A stretch of DNA of 8,061 bases from Lachnospiraceae bacterium UBA6452 (lineage in GTDB: Bacteria; Bacillota; Clostridia; Lachnospirales; Lachnospiraceae). Positions 1-7,348 of the stretch are shown here, piece by piece. The notes below the pieces were generated by a model, which ran no database searches, was not told the origin of the DNA, and worked only from the letters and a program-made list of their open reading frames with translations. The stretch covers positions 1-8,061 of the forward strand of contig DJNY01000055.1 of the NCBI GenBank assembly GCA_002441865.1, in the 5' to 3' direction. Position 1 is the stretch's first letter. The number at the start of each line of letters is the position of its first letter. A program made the position numbers and the translations under genes.

Positions 1-1698
1 TGTAAAGAAACCATTGTTGTCATTTGCGCCTGCTGCCTGTCCCTCTGCATCTTCGCCGTCTGCCTGTGCATTGCCGGCTTTTGCATACTTCTTATCGGAG
101 TCGAGTGACTTCATCGTCGGGAACAGCAGAACATCACGGATTGCCGGTGAATCGGTCAGCAGCATGACAAGTCTGTCGATACCGTATCCGATACCGCCTG
201 TCGGTGGCATACCGATCTCCAGTGCATTCAGGAAGTCCTCATCTGTGTGGTTGGCTTCTTCATCGCCGGCTTCAAAAGCTGCATCCTGTGCTGCAAAACG
301 CTCTCTCTGATCGATCGGATCGTTCAGCTCGGAATATGCGTTACACATTTCCCATGTATTGATGAAAAGCTCGAAACGTTCTACCTTGCTTGGATCGGAA
401 GGTTTCTTCTTTGTCAGTGGAGAAATGGCTACCGGATGATCCATGATAAAGGTTGGCTGGATCAGCTCCTTCTCACAATATTCCTCGAAGAAGAGATTGA
501 TAATATCGCCCTTTGTATGGCGTTCTTCAAATTCGATGTTGTGCTCTTTGGCAAGTGCCTTGGCAGCTTCATCACTTTCTACTGTATCAAAATCAATACC
601 TGCATATTTCTTGATGGCATCGTTCATGGTCAGACGTGCAAACGGCTTACCGAAATCAAGCTCGATTCCATTGTATGTGAACTTTGTACTGCCACATACC
701 TTTTCTGCCAGATAACGGAACATGCTCTCTGTCAGCTCCATCATGCCTTCATAGTCTGTATATGCCTGATATAATTCCATCAGCGTAAATTCAGGGTTGT
801 GTCTTGTATCCACACCTTCATTACGGAATACACGGCCGATCTCATAAACCCGCTCGAGTCCGCCTACGATCAGTCTCTTCAGATAAAGCTCCAGAGAAAT
901 ACGAAGCTTAACGTCTTCATTCAGCGCATTGTAATGTGTCTCGAACGGTCTTGCTGCCGCACCACCTGCGTTTGCAACCAGCATTGGGGTTTCCACTTCC
1001 ATGAAATCACGGTCTGCGAGGAAATTACGGATCTCCTTGATGATCTGGGAACGCTTGATGAAAACTTCCTTGCTGTCCTGATTCATGATCAGATCCACAT
1101 ATCTCTGACGATAACGGGTATCGGTATCTGTCAGTCCGTGGAACTTCTCCGGCAGGATCTGTAAGCTCTTGGAAAGAAGTGTCATCTTCTCTGCATGGAT
1201 AGAGATCTCGCCTGTTCTTGTACGGAATACAAAGCCTTCCAGTCCGTAGATATCACCGATATCTGCCTTCTTGAAGTCTGCGTAAGAGTCTTCACCAATG
1301 GAATCTCTTGCCACATAGACCTGAATGCTTCCCTGTAAATCCTGAATATTACAGAATGAAGCTTTACCCATGACACGCTTGAACATCATACGGCCGGCGA
1401 TCGCCACATGAAGAGGATGGGCATCCATGATGGCGCGTTTTGCTTCATAATCTGCCTTCAGTGCTTCCCTTACCTGCTCCTCATCCATTCCGGATACGTC
1501 CGGCTCTCTATGATCCTTTAAAAGCTCTGCCTCATGTACCTCATAAAGCTTCTTCACTTCCATGGAATGATGTGTCTGGTTAAACTTTGTTATCTGAAAA
1601 GGATCCTTCCCTGCCTGCTGCAGATTCGCCAGCTTTTCACGACGAACCTGCAGAAGCTGGTTGACATCCTGTGTCTGATTCTGATTCTTATCTCCCAC
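1..1698 (-). CDS. lysS: Lysyl-tRNA synthetase, class II (3' end beyond window)
   Basis: Cytoplasmic enzyme that attaches lysine to tRNA-Lys using ATP; 566 codons are visible and no stop is reached. An N-terminal OB-fold anticodon-binding region lies at about residues 60-170 (HVAIAGRMM at 97-105, [15 protein letters not shown] at 115-129). The class II catalytic core follows: motif 1 ending in VETPML near 235-240, motif 2 FRNEG at 291-295 with HNPEFT at 300-305, and motif 3 GIGYGIDRL at 502-510. The core ends near PTMKSLD (527-533), where many bacterial LysRS proteins stop. Here the frame continues through a linker rich in D, E, G, A and N (about 534-563) to the window edge, so the protein carries a C-terminal extension. 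The start is a GTG with AGGAG 9 bases upstream (1712-1708), inside the end of greA; greA stops 4 bases before it, suggesting translational coupling. Identity is very sure; the extension's function is not visible. Confidence 0.97.
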   Translation of the reverse strand, partial: MGDKNQNQTQDVNQLLQVRREKLANLQQAGKDPFQITKFNQTHHSMEVKKLYEVHEAELLKDHREPDVSGMDEEQVREALKADYEAKRAIMDAHPLHVAIAGRMMFKRVMGKASFCNIQDLQGSIQVYVARDSIGEDSYADFKKADIGDIYGLEGFVFRTRTGEISIHAEKMTLLSKSLQILPEKFHGLTDTDTRYRQRYVDLIMNQDSKEVFIKRSQIIKEIRNFLADRDFMEVETPMLVANAGGAAARPFETHYNALNEDVKLRISLELYLKRLIVGGLERVYEIGRVFRNEGVDTRHNPEFTLMELYQAYTDYEGMMELTESMFRYLAEKVCGSTKFTYNGIELDFGKPFARLTMNDAIKKYAGIDFDTVESDEAAKALAKEHNIEFEERHTKGDIINLFFEEYCEKELIQPTFIMDHPVAISPLTKKKPSDPSKVERFELFINTWEMCNAYSELNDPIDQRERFAAQDAAFEAGDEEANHTDEDFLNALEIGMPPTGGIGYGIDRLVMLLTDSPAIRDVLLFPTMKSLDSDKKYAKAGNAQADGEDAEGQAAGANDNNGFFT

Positions 1699-1702
1699 GT
1701 TC

Positions 1703-2188
1703 TTATACTCCTGCTCTCTGAATTTCAAGTACCTGATATTCCAGTTCTCCACCAGGTGTTTCTACCTTTACGATATCGCCTGTTTTAGCACCGATCAGTG
1801 CACGTCCTACCGGGGATTCATTGGAGATCTTTCCCTTTAAGCTGTTTGCCTCTGTAGAACCTACGATCTTATAATCAAGCTCCTGGTTCATTTCAATATC
1901 TAAGATCTTTACCTGACAGCCGACGTTGATCTTGTCGAGATCTACTTCATCTTCTACGATAACTTCGGCATTTTTCAAGATTTTTTCCAGCTCATCAATT
2001 CTTGCTTCGATGTCACGCTGCTCATCTTTTGCTGCATCATACTCAGCATTTTCGGATAAGTCACCCTGTGCTCTTGCTTCTTTGATCTTCTGCGCAACTT
2101 CCTGACGCTTAACGACCTTTAAATTTTCCAATTCATCTTCGTATTTCTTGAGACCTTCATAGGTTAAGATATTTTTCTTTGCTTCCAC
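1703..2188 (-). CDS. greA: Transcription elongation factor GreA
   Basis: Binds the secondary channel of RNA polymerase and stimulates cleavage of backtracked transcripts. The 161-residue protein has the usual GreA length and two-part build. An N-terminal antiparallel coiled coil spans about 8-78, with the tip motif [16 protein letters not shown] (42-57) carrying the acidic pair D43 and E46, equivalent to E. coli D41/E44. An FKBP-like C-terminal domain follows (from about 82), with [18 protein letters not shown] and a [12 protein letters not shown] ending. I chose the GTG start at 2188: AAGGA (2200-2196 region) is 8 bases before it, and the resulting [13 protein letters not shown] resembles related proteins. 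An in-frame ATG at 2197 overlaps this same Shine-Dalgarno and has no spacing, so it is less likely but not excluded. First gene behind a strong promoter and followed 4 bases later by lysS. Confidence 0.96.
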   Translation of the reverse strand: MEAKKNILTYEGLKKYEDELENLKVVKRQEVAQKIKEARAQGDLSENAEYDAAKDEQRDIEARIDELEKILKNAEVIVEDEVDLDKINVGCQVKILDIEMNQELDYKIVGSTEANSLKGKISNESPVGRALIGAKTGDIVKVETPGGELEYQVLEIQRAGV

Positions 2189-2247
2189 GACTGTCATCCT
2201 TTCTTTGCTTTGATACAGCGGGCATCTGCCGCCACTTTAACTTAGAC

Positions 2248-2277
2248 ATTATAGCCCACTCAAAAAGGTACTGTCAA
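2248..2277 (-). promoter_or_regulatory. Sigma-A promoter for greA-lysS
   Basis: Read on the minus strand, a -35 box TTGACA at 2277-2272 is followed by an 18-base spacer and a -10 box TATAAT at 2253-2248. Both hexamers match the housekeeping consensus exactly. Transcription would start near 2241, leaving a leader of about 50 bases before greA. The promoter lies over the last codons of the upstream unknown gene, and the TAA stop of that gene (2251-2249) forms part of the -10 box. This is inferred from sequence only, but two perfect hexamers at near-ideal spacing make it a strong call. Confidence 0.85.
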
Positions 2278-3088
2278 GGTACTTTCGCAAGGTTTTACAG
2301 TGCATTCCGCACTCCTGCAGCTGTCTGATTTTCCTTTTTGTACAGGAAGAATGCGCTGCTATATAAACTGCCCTGGAAAATGCTGCCGGAATTTCTCCGT
2401 TTTCGTCCAGAATGACCAGTTTTTCTCCTCTTCCCGCATCATCTGCCGTCACAGGGAGCTCATACCGCCGTATGTCCGCCAGATACAGTGGCAGCTTCGC
2501 ATAACTGCTGCAGCTTCCCGCCAGTCCGGTCTGTTCATAGATTTCCTCCAGCATGTCCTCCGCCCTGTCCGTTCCATATGTATCTGTAAAAAAGACAAGC
2601 TCCCGCAGACAAAGTGCATGATCCGCCAGAAACTGCGTCAGCTCATGATCCGTTTCCCCGGAAAGCAGGCAGAAGAGTGTGATCTTATCATGCTCTGCAA
2701 ACAGCTTTTGCAGCATCTCCCTGCCAAACGCATGAAAAAGTTTGCCGGGAAAATCCCACATAAGCAGGTTTTCTCCCGGCAATCTCTTTTTAAACGCATC
2801 GCTGGCTACTTTGTGCATGGGATCTCCAAAATCCACACTTGCCGCGTTGGGCATTTCTTCTGTTTTGTATATGAAAATTTTGCGTTTCCACAACCGGCGC
2901 AAAAATGAATATACAGCCCGGCTGTTTTTCTTCTTTGCTTTTTTCCGTGCGATCGCCCTGTCTGTCAGATGCTGCAGCAGTTTTTCTTCTTTTATCCACA
3001 TGCCCCATATGCGGTAGTCACCGATATCCACATAAGCAGGTGCTTTCTCCGGTTTTTCCCCCGTCAGGTAATAAAAATAATCTTCCAT
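2249..3088 (-). CDS. Conserved-looking protein of unknown function (279 aa)
   Basis: I do not recognise this family. It shows no signal peptide and no clear membrane segment, so it is probably cytoplasmic. Visible regions: an aromatic N-terminus (EDYFYYLTGEKP, then DIGDYRIWGMW at 21-31), a strongly basic helical stretch at about 44-72 rich in K and R, and a middle part with strand-like segments KITLFCLL (135-142) and ELVFFTDT (163-170). Each of these is followed by helical acidic sequence such as DRAEDMLEEIYEQTG (174-188). The C-terminal part has KLVILDENGEIP (223-234) and a Cys/Lys-rich end (C249, C260, C264). The alternation looks like an alpha/beta fold, but no catalytic motif is evident. 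It begins 8 bases after the dusB stop without a recognisable Shine-Dalgarno, so translation may depend on coupling to dusB. As last gene of the argF-to-here run, a link to tRNA modification is possible but only by association. Confidence 0.8.
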   Translation of the reverse strand: MEDYFYYLTGEKPEKAPAYVDIGDYRIWGMWIKEEKLLQHLTDRAIARKKAKKKNSRAVYSFLRRLWKRKIFIYKTEEMPNAASVDFGDPMHKVASDAFKKRLPGENLLMWDFPGKLFHAFGREMLQKLFAEHDKITLFCLLSGETDHELTQFLADHALCLRELVFFTDTYGTDRAEDMLEEIYEQTGLAGSCSSYAKLPLYLADIRRYELPVTADDAGRGEKLVILDENGEIPAAFSRAVYIAAHSSCTKRKIRQLQECGMHCKTLRKYLDSTFLSGL

Positions 3089-3096
3089 ACCACAGC

Positions 3097-4071
3097 TTAT
3101 GCGGGAGAAAAAAGCTGTATGACTCTTTCGCGCAGTTCCTCCATGCTTTCGATCTCATTGATCTCGCCCCGCAGTCTGGCAGAATTCTTAAGCCCTGCGG
3201 AATACCATGCGATATGCTTGCGCATTTCGCGCACTGCGGTATACTCCCCTTTATACTTTACCTGCAGATCAGCATGTCTGAGTATCGTATCCCTGATCAG
3301 CGTTAGCGACGGCTTATCCGGCTGCTTCCCTGTTTCCAGAAAAGAGGCGATCTGCCCGAAAATGAATGGATTTCCTCTCGCCGCACGCCCGATCATAATA
3401 CCGTCACAGCCTGTCTGCTGTAACATCGCGGCTGCAGAAGCACAGTCTGTGATATCACCGTTTCCGATGACAGGGACAGAAACTGCCTCTTTGACCTGTC
3501 CGATGATCTCCCAGTCTGCCGATCCCGCATAATACTGCTCTCTTGTACGTCCGTGCACAGCGATCGCAGACACACCGCTTGCTTCTGCGATCTTCGCGAT
3601 CTCTACCGCATTGACATGTGCCTCATCAAAGCCCTTGCGGATCTTGACCGTTACCGGCTTTTGGATCGCCTTTACGGTTTTGGTCAGAATTTCCTCTACA
3701 AGCTTCGGATTCTTCATCAGGGCGGAACCTTCCCCGTTATTAACTACCTTTGGCACCGGGCAGCCCATATTGATGTCAAGAATGTCAAACGGCTTTTCTT
3801 CAATCTTTTTTGCCATTTCACTGATAATGTCCGGATCCGATCCAAACAGCTGCAGAGAAACCGGCTTTTCCTCCGGATGGATTTCCATCAGAAGCTCTGT
3901 ATTTTTATTGTTGTAATAAATTGCCTTTGCCGATACCATCTCCATGCAGAGAAGTCCGGCTCCGTACTCTTTACAGAGCAAACGAAATGGCAGGTCTGTT
4001 ACACCTGCCATCGGAGCCAGTACAACCGGATTTTCAAGGCTGACATTTCCTATTTTCAGCTTTTTATTCAT
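3097..4071 (-). CDS. dusB: tRNA-dihydrouridine synthase, DusB type
   Basis: FMN-dependent enzyme that uses NADPH to reduce specific uridines in the tRNA D-loop. The 324-residue length is normal. The N-terminal TIM barrel carries [14 protein letters not shown] (17-30, FMN site) and the catalytic cysteine C104 in [11 protein letters not shown] (99-109). It also has VKIRKGF (142-148), [13 protein letters not shown] (171-183), VIGNGDI (201-207) and the phosphate-binding stretch [15 protein letters not shown] (224-238). A helical tRNA-binding C-terminal domain follows, with [11 protein letters not shown]. Bacterial homologues divide into DusA, B and C; the NMGCP and GRAARGNP forms and length fit the DusB/NifR3 group. 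The start ATG overlaps the coaX stop by 8 bases (ATGAATAA), with AGGA 8 bases upstream, so the two are translationally coupled. Function is certain; the exact uridine target is not shown by sequence. Confidence 0.96.
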   Translation of the reverse strand: MNKKLKIGNVSLENPVVLAPMAGVTDLPFRLLCKEYGAGLLCMEMVSAKAIYYNNKNTELLMEIHPEEKPVSLQLFGSDPDIISEMAKKIEEKPFDILDINMGCPVPKVVNNGEGSALMKNPKLVEEILTKTVKAIQKPVTVKIRKGFDEAHVNAVEIAKIAEASGVSAIAVHGRTREQYYAGSADWEIIGQVKEAVSVPVIGNGDITDCASAAAMLQQTGCDGIMIGRAARGNPFIFGQIASFLETGKQPDKPSLTLIRDTILRHADLQVKYKGEYTAVREMRKHIAWYSAGLKNSARLRGEINEIESMEELRERVIQLFSPA

Positions 4072-4849
4072 GCTTTTTTTCCTGTCTGTTTTTCTGGTAA
4101 ATGATCCGCAGCCCGTCCAGTGTCAGGGTGGAATCATAATAATCGATCAGCGCAGTCTCCCTGGAGATCGCTCTTCCCAGACCACCTGTCGCAACAACCT
4201 TCATGTTGTCGCAGCCGGTTTCCTTTTTCATCTGGCGGATGATGTATTCTGTCTGGCCGATCTGTCCGTACATGATACCTGCCTGCATGCTCGTTACGGT
4301 ATCGCCCGCTAAAATGCTGTCCGGCTTTTTGATCTCAAATGCAGGAAGCTTTGCAGCATTTTCAGAAAGTGCCGCAGCGGAAATACGGATTCCGGGCGCA
4401 GTCACGCCAGCCATCAGACAGCCGTCCTCCGATACAAAATCATAAGTTGTCGCAGTACCGAAGTCCAGCACGAGGATCGGTCCGCCGTATTTCTCATAGG
4501 CAGCCACCGCATCAACCACACGGTCAGCACCAAGCTCCCGCGGATTCTTCGTCTTTACCTGGATTCCTGATTTTGTTCCCGGTCCCACAACGATCGGATT
4601 TGTTCCGATATAACGGATCATGGCACTTGTCAGGGAATGCATCACGTTTGGCACAACACTTGCCACAATGCTGCCTTCAATATCAGTCCGTTTTACACCG
4701 TTCATATGCAGAAGATCCCTGATCACGATCCCGTACTCATCTGAAGTGCGCTGCACCTTTGTCGTCATACGGAATGTTGTCACCAGCTTTTCTTCCTCAT
4801 ATGCGCCAAATGTAATATTTGTATTTCCCACATCCAGTACTAATATCAT
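4064..4849 (-). CDS. coaX: Type III pantothenate kinase (CoaX)
   Basis: Phosphorylates pantothenate with ATP, the first committed step of coenzyme A synthesis. Members belong to the ASKHA kinase fold, need a monovalent cation such as potassium, and resist the CoA feedback seen in CoaA-type kinases. In the 261-residue form chosen here, the phosphate motif DVGNTN is at 6-11, GADRVVDA with the presumed catalytic base D109 at 107-114, DFGTATTYD at 129-137, APGI at 151-154 and ATGG at 220-223. I chose ATG 4849, giving [11 protein letters not shown] as is usual for the family. The longer in-frame ATG at 4861 abuts the GGAGG (4866-4862) with no spacing. From 4849 the spacing is 12 bases, slightly long, so coupling to the preceding gene, which stops 1 base before, probably helps. 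The 3' end overlaps dusB by 8 bases. Confidence 0.95.
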   Translation of the reverse strand: MILVLDVGNTNITFGAYEEEKLVTTFRMTTKVQRTSDEYGIVIRDLLHMNGVKRTDIEGSIVASVVPNVMHSLTSAMIRYIGTNPIVVGPGTKSGIQVKTKNPRELGADRVVDAVAAYEKYGGPILVLDFGTATTYDFVSEDGCLMAGVTAPGIRISAAALSENAAKLPAFEIKKPDSILAGDTVTSMQAGIMYGQIGQTEYIIRQMKKETGCDNMKVVATGGLGRAISRETALIDYYDSTLTLDGLRIIYQKNRQEKKHE

Positions 4850-4850
4850 C

Positions 4851-5231
4851 CTACGCTTCATCCTCCAGTGTTATATCTTCTTTCAGTACAAAAACCCTGT
4901 AAAACAGCTGCAGCTCCTCAAACAGCGACTGTCTGTGTCTGCGGATCTCACTGACCAGCAGCCCCGCCGTGATATCGTCATATAAAATATCCTCTTCCGC
5001 AGCCTCTGTCTCCATGGAGATGCTTCCATCCGGCTCAAAAACGATCAGGAAAACACCGCCTGCTTCTTCTGTAAACAAAACACAGATGATATGTAGCTCT
5101 TCCTTAACCGATTCCGGTACGGAGTTAAACAATGGATTAAAATAATATTTTTTTTCGTATGCATTGGAACCGCACAGAACAATTCTGCCATCTGCCATAC
5201 GGTCTTTCATCTGCAGATCAGACATATCCAT
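4851..5231 (-). CDS. Small acidic uncharacterised protein, possibly DUF6145
   Basis: A 126-residue protein of unknown function between birA and coaX. It resembles, from memory, a short family annotated DUF6145 in Lachnospiraceae; I could not check this. The core begins at about residue 16 with [18 protein letters not shown], followed by [16 protein letters not shown] (41-56), hydrophobic strand [12 protein letters not shown] (58-69), an acidic patch [10 protein letters not shown] (77-86), and a helical end [14 protein letters not shown]. There is no signal peptide or membrane segment. Its start overlaps the end of birA by 14 bases and its stop is 1 base before coaX, so it is embedded in the operon and surely translated. 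The start is uncertain: GAGGA is 4 bases before the ATG at 5231 and 10 bases before an ATG at 5225, and MADGRIV (residue 12) is another possibility. A role in biotin or CoA supply would be guilt by association only. Confidence 0.85.
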   Translation of the reverse strand: MDMSDLQMKDRMADGRIVLCGSNAYEKKYYFNPLFNSVPESVKEELHIICVLFTEEAGGVFLIVFEPDGSISMETEAAEEDILYDDITAGLLVSEIRRHRQSLFEELQLFYRVFVLKEDITLEDEA

Positions 5232-6198
5232 ATATTCCTCTTACGGAAACTTCACCGGCGTATACTTCCGCCACGCTTCCGTCTTCCTTTTTTACTAAAA
5301 GCTCACCGCTTTTGTTGATACCGAGCGCCGTACCCGAAAATTCGCCCTTCGGATCCAGAACACGTACCTGCGCATTCCGGTTCACCAGTCTGTCATTGTA
5401 TTCTTCCAGAACGGCGGAAAGATCGCCCGCCTGTATAAATTTCTCATAATAGCTTTCAAAATATGACATTACCGCAGCGATCACGGATGCTCTCTGCACA
5501 GGATGCCCCATCTCAATACGAAGGGACGTTGCTGTTTTGGCGATCTCCTCCGGAAACTCTGTCTGGTTGACATTAATGCCGACACCAATGATCACATGAT
5601 TGATGTAATCCGGCTCCGCACTCATTTCCGTCAGAATACCACAGATCTTTTTCTGATGCAGCACAACATCATTCGGCCACTTGATCCCTGTTTCCTGCCC
5701 TGTCACACTGGCAATTCCGTCGCAGACCGCAAGTGCCATGACAAGCGTCAGCATGGAAGCCTTATTCGGCGAAATTTCCGGTTTCAGACCAAGTGACATA
5801 AATATGGCATGTCCGCTTGGTGATTCCCAGCTTCTGCCTCTGCGTCCTTTGCCTGCACGCTGCATATCCGCCACCACAAGTGTACCCTGTACACCCTCTT
5901 CTTCCATATACCGCTTACAGTCCGTATTGGTCGAATCCGTCACATCATAGTAATAGAGCTTTCTTGCCATATAATCTGTTGTCAGTCTGCTTTCTATTTC
6001 ACTGACAGAGAGGATATCCGGTGTCTGCAGAAGATGATAGCCTTTATTCGGAACAGCTTCGATCTGATAGCCTTCCTCCTTCAACTGGTTGATCACCTTC
6101 CAGACCGCTGTCCGGGAAACACCGAGTGTTTCACAGATCTGCTGTCCGGACAGGTATCCGTCCTGCTCTCTGAGTAATTTTAATATTTCTGTCTTCAT
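5218..6198 (-). CDS. birA: Biotin-[acetyl-CoA-carboxylase] ligase / biotin repressor BirA
   Basis: Activates biotin to biotinyl-AMP and transfers it to the lysine of biotin carrier proteins such as acetyl-CoA or pyruvate carboxylase. With its N-terminal DNA-binding domain it can also repress biotin genes. The 326-residue form has a winged helix-turn-helix at about 1-60 (LSGQQICETLGVSRTAVWKV, 16-35), so this is a group II bifunctional ligase. The catalytic domain includes DSTN (88-91), QRAGKGRRGRSW (113-124), KWPNDVV (173-179) and GVGINVN (205-211). A C-terminal SH3-like domain from about 275 ends in [13 protein letters not shown] chose ATG 6198 because TAAGGA, overlapping the argF stop, sits 7 bases before it; the open frame upstream to 6297 merely runs through the end of argF. 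It starts 10 bases after argF and overlaps the next gene by 14. I see no biotin operator in the window. Confidence 0.96.
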   Translation of the reverse strand: MKTEILKLLREQDGYLSGQQICETLGVSRTAVWKVINQLKEEGYQIEAVPNKGYHLLQTPDILSVSEIESRLTTDYMARKLYYYDVTDSTNTDCKRYMEEEGVQGTLVVADMQRAGKGRRGRSWESPSGHAIFMSLGLKPEISPNKASMLTLVMALAVCDGIASVTGQETGIKWPNDVVLHQKKICGILTEMSAEPDYINHVIIGVGINVNQTEFPEEIAKTATSLRIEMGHPVQRASVIAAVMSYFESYYEKFIQAGDLSAVLEEYNDRLVNRNAQVRVLDPKGEFSGTALGINKSGELLVKKEDGSVAEVYAGEVSVRGIYGYV

Positions 6199-6208
6199 TG
6201 CATTATCC

Positions 6209-7207
6209 TTATGCGCCAAGTGTTGCTGCCATGACTGCCTTGATCGTATGCATACGGTTTTCGGCTTCATCAAAGACAACGGACTGCTCTGATTCAAATA
6301 CTTCGTCCGTTACTTCCATTTCTGTCACGCCGAACTGCCCGCCCTTTTCTTTTCCGATCTTTGTCTTCAGATCGTGGAATGCAGGCAGACAGTGCATAAA
6401 GATGGCACCTTCAGCCGCATTGTCCATCAGCTTTTTATTCACCTGATAAGGAGAAAGATCCCGGATCCTTTCTGCCCAGACTGCATCAGGCTCGCCCATG
6501 GAAACCCATACATCTGTGTAAATAACATCAGCGTTCTTTGTGCCTTCCATCGGATCTTCCGTAAAGGTCAGCTTCGCACCTGTTTCTTCTGCAATCTCTT
6601 CACATGTTTTGATCAGTTCCTGATCCGGGAAGTAAGCCTTTGGTGCACAGGCTCTGAAATCCATACCAAGCTTTGCACACGTTACCATCCATGAATTTCC
6701 CATATTATAACGGGCATCTCCCATATATGCAAGCTTTACGCCTTTGATCCTGCCAAGTTTTTCACGGATCGTCAGAATATCTGCCAGCATCTGGGTCGGA
6801 TGGAATTCATTTGTCAGTCCGTTCCATACAGGCACTTTGGAATACTGTGCAAGTTCTTCCACGATAGACTGGTCAAATCCTCTGTATTCGATTCCATCGT
6901 ACATACCGGCAAGCACTCTTGCGGTATCTGCAATACTTTCCTTCTTGCCGATCTGGGAGCCTGTCGGATCCAGATAAGTGGTTCCCATACCAAGATCATG
7001 TGCTGCCACCTCAAAAGAACAGCGTGTTCTTGTGGATGTCTTTTCAAAGATCAGTGCCACATTTTTGCCATGCAGGCTGTCATGCAGCTTGCCCTTTTTC
7101 TTCATTTCCTTATATTTTGCTGCCAGATCGACCAGATACAGGATCTCCTCCGGTGTATAATCAAGCAGTTTCAAAAAATCGCGTCCCTTTAAATCTACCT
7201 TACTCAT
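6209..7207 (-). CDS. argF: Ornithine carbamoyltransferase
   Basis: Transfers the carbamoyl group of carbamoyl phosphate to ornithine, giving citrulline, in arginine synthesis or, in reverse, arginine breakdown. The 332-residue length is standard. Motifs are intact: carbamoyl-phosphate site STRTR at 58-62 within [17 protein letters not shown] at 136-139, a TDVWVSMGE ornithine-loop segment at 231-239, and HCLPAFHD at 272-279 with the conserved C273. It resembles the E. coli ArgF/ArgI and clostridial ArcB subgroup, so sequence alone does not settle whether it is anabolic or catabolic. No arcA or arcC is beside it, which slightly favours the argF label. The start at 7207 has AAAGGA 6 bases upstream and gives [21 protein letters not shown], fitting the family. 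The frame stays open to an ATG at 7312 without a ribosome site. First gene of the argF-birA-coaX-dusB run. Confidence 0.95.
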   Translation of the reverse strand: MSKVDLKGRDFLKLLDYTPEEILYLVDLAAKYKEMKKKGKLHDSLHGKNVALIFEKTSTRTRCSFEVAAHDLGMGTTYLDPTGSQIGKKESIADTARVLAGMYDGIEYRGFDQSIVEELAQYSKVPVWNGLTNEFHPTQMLADILTIREKLGRIKGVKLAYMGDARYNMGNSWMVTCAKLGMDFRACAPKAYFPDQELIKTCEEIAEETGAKLTFTEDPMEGTKNADVIYTDVWVSMGEPDAVWAERIRDLSPYQVNKKLMDNAAEGAIFMHCLPAFHDLKTKIGKEKGGQFGVTEMEVTDEVFESEQSVVFDEAENRMHTIKAVMAATLGA

Positions 7208-7242
7208 ATGCTGTCCTTTCCCATTTGTTTCTGTCCGCAACA

Positions 7243-7248
7243 ATATTA
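7243..7248 (-). promoter_or_regulatory. Possible -10 box for argF operon (weak)
   Basis: In the leader of argF, TAATAT at 7248-7243 resembles a sigma-A -10 box and would place transcription start near 7236, about 30 bases before the start codon. No convincing -35 hexamer is seen 16-18 bases upstream (ACGAAA at 7271-7266 is poor). I also found no clear ArgR box. A promoter should exist somewhere in this spacer if the hairpin upstream terminates the SPFH transcript, but its position is only a suggestion. Confidence 0.25.
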
Positions 7249-7283
7249 AATCCTTGCGGCTGCTGTTTCGTACCATATTCCCG

Positions 7284-7319
7284 AATAAAGGGATCACTTC
7301 TTGCGAAGCCATCCCTTTA
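7284..7319 (-). terminator. Hairpin with GCAA tetraloop after SPFH gene, probable terminator
   Basis: On the minus strand, TAAAGGGAT (7319-7311) pairs perfectly with ATCCCTTTA (7294-7286). Inside, after a G:G mismatch and a G:U pair, CTTC (7308-7305) pairs with GAAG (7300-7297) around a GCAA loop (7304-7301). It starts 30 bases after the SPFH stop codon. The downstream tail is only modestly T-rich (TTTATT, partly within the stem), so this is either a weak intrinsic terminator for the SPFH gene or a regulatory structure in the argF leader. The pairing is directly visible; the function is inferred. Confidence 0.5.
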
Positions 7320-7348
7320 CCTGTTTTCTACAGTTCTATTTTAACCTC

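Noticed and set aside
247..1164. Plus-strand open frames of 175 and 121 codons
   Set aside because: They lie entirely antisense to lysS, which has all class II synthetase motifs, and their products are Cys/Ile-rich without recognisable domains.
2300..3532. Plus-strand open frames of 202, 133 and 187 codons opposite the unknown gene and dusB
   Set aside because: They overlap one another in different frames and oppose dusB, which is certain, and the 279-codon gene, which fits the operon spacing. The products have no recognisable features.
3553..4722. Plus-strand open frames opposite dusB and coaX
   Set aside because: Both antisense genes have full sets of catalytic motifs; the plus-strand products look like random translation.
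6199..6297. N-terminal extension of birA by 33 codons to ATG 6297
   Set aside because: It runs through the end of argF in another frame, and ATG 6198 has TAAGGA 7 bases upstream and starts the winged helix at its normal place.
7276..7287. Short palindrome TATTC-GG-GAATA as an ArgR operator in front of argF
   Set aside because: The half-sites are in the reverse orientation to the TGAAT/ATTCA arrangement of arginine boxes and part of it lies in the hairpin stem; no other arginine box was seen.
7208..7312. N-terminal extension of argF by 35 codons to ATG 7312
   Set aside because: No ribosome site precedes 7312, the extension crosses the hairpin, and the internal ATG at 7207 has AAAGGA at good spacing and gives a family-typical N-terminus.
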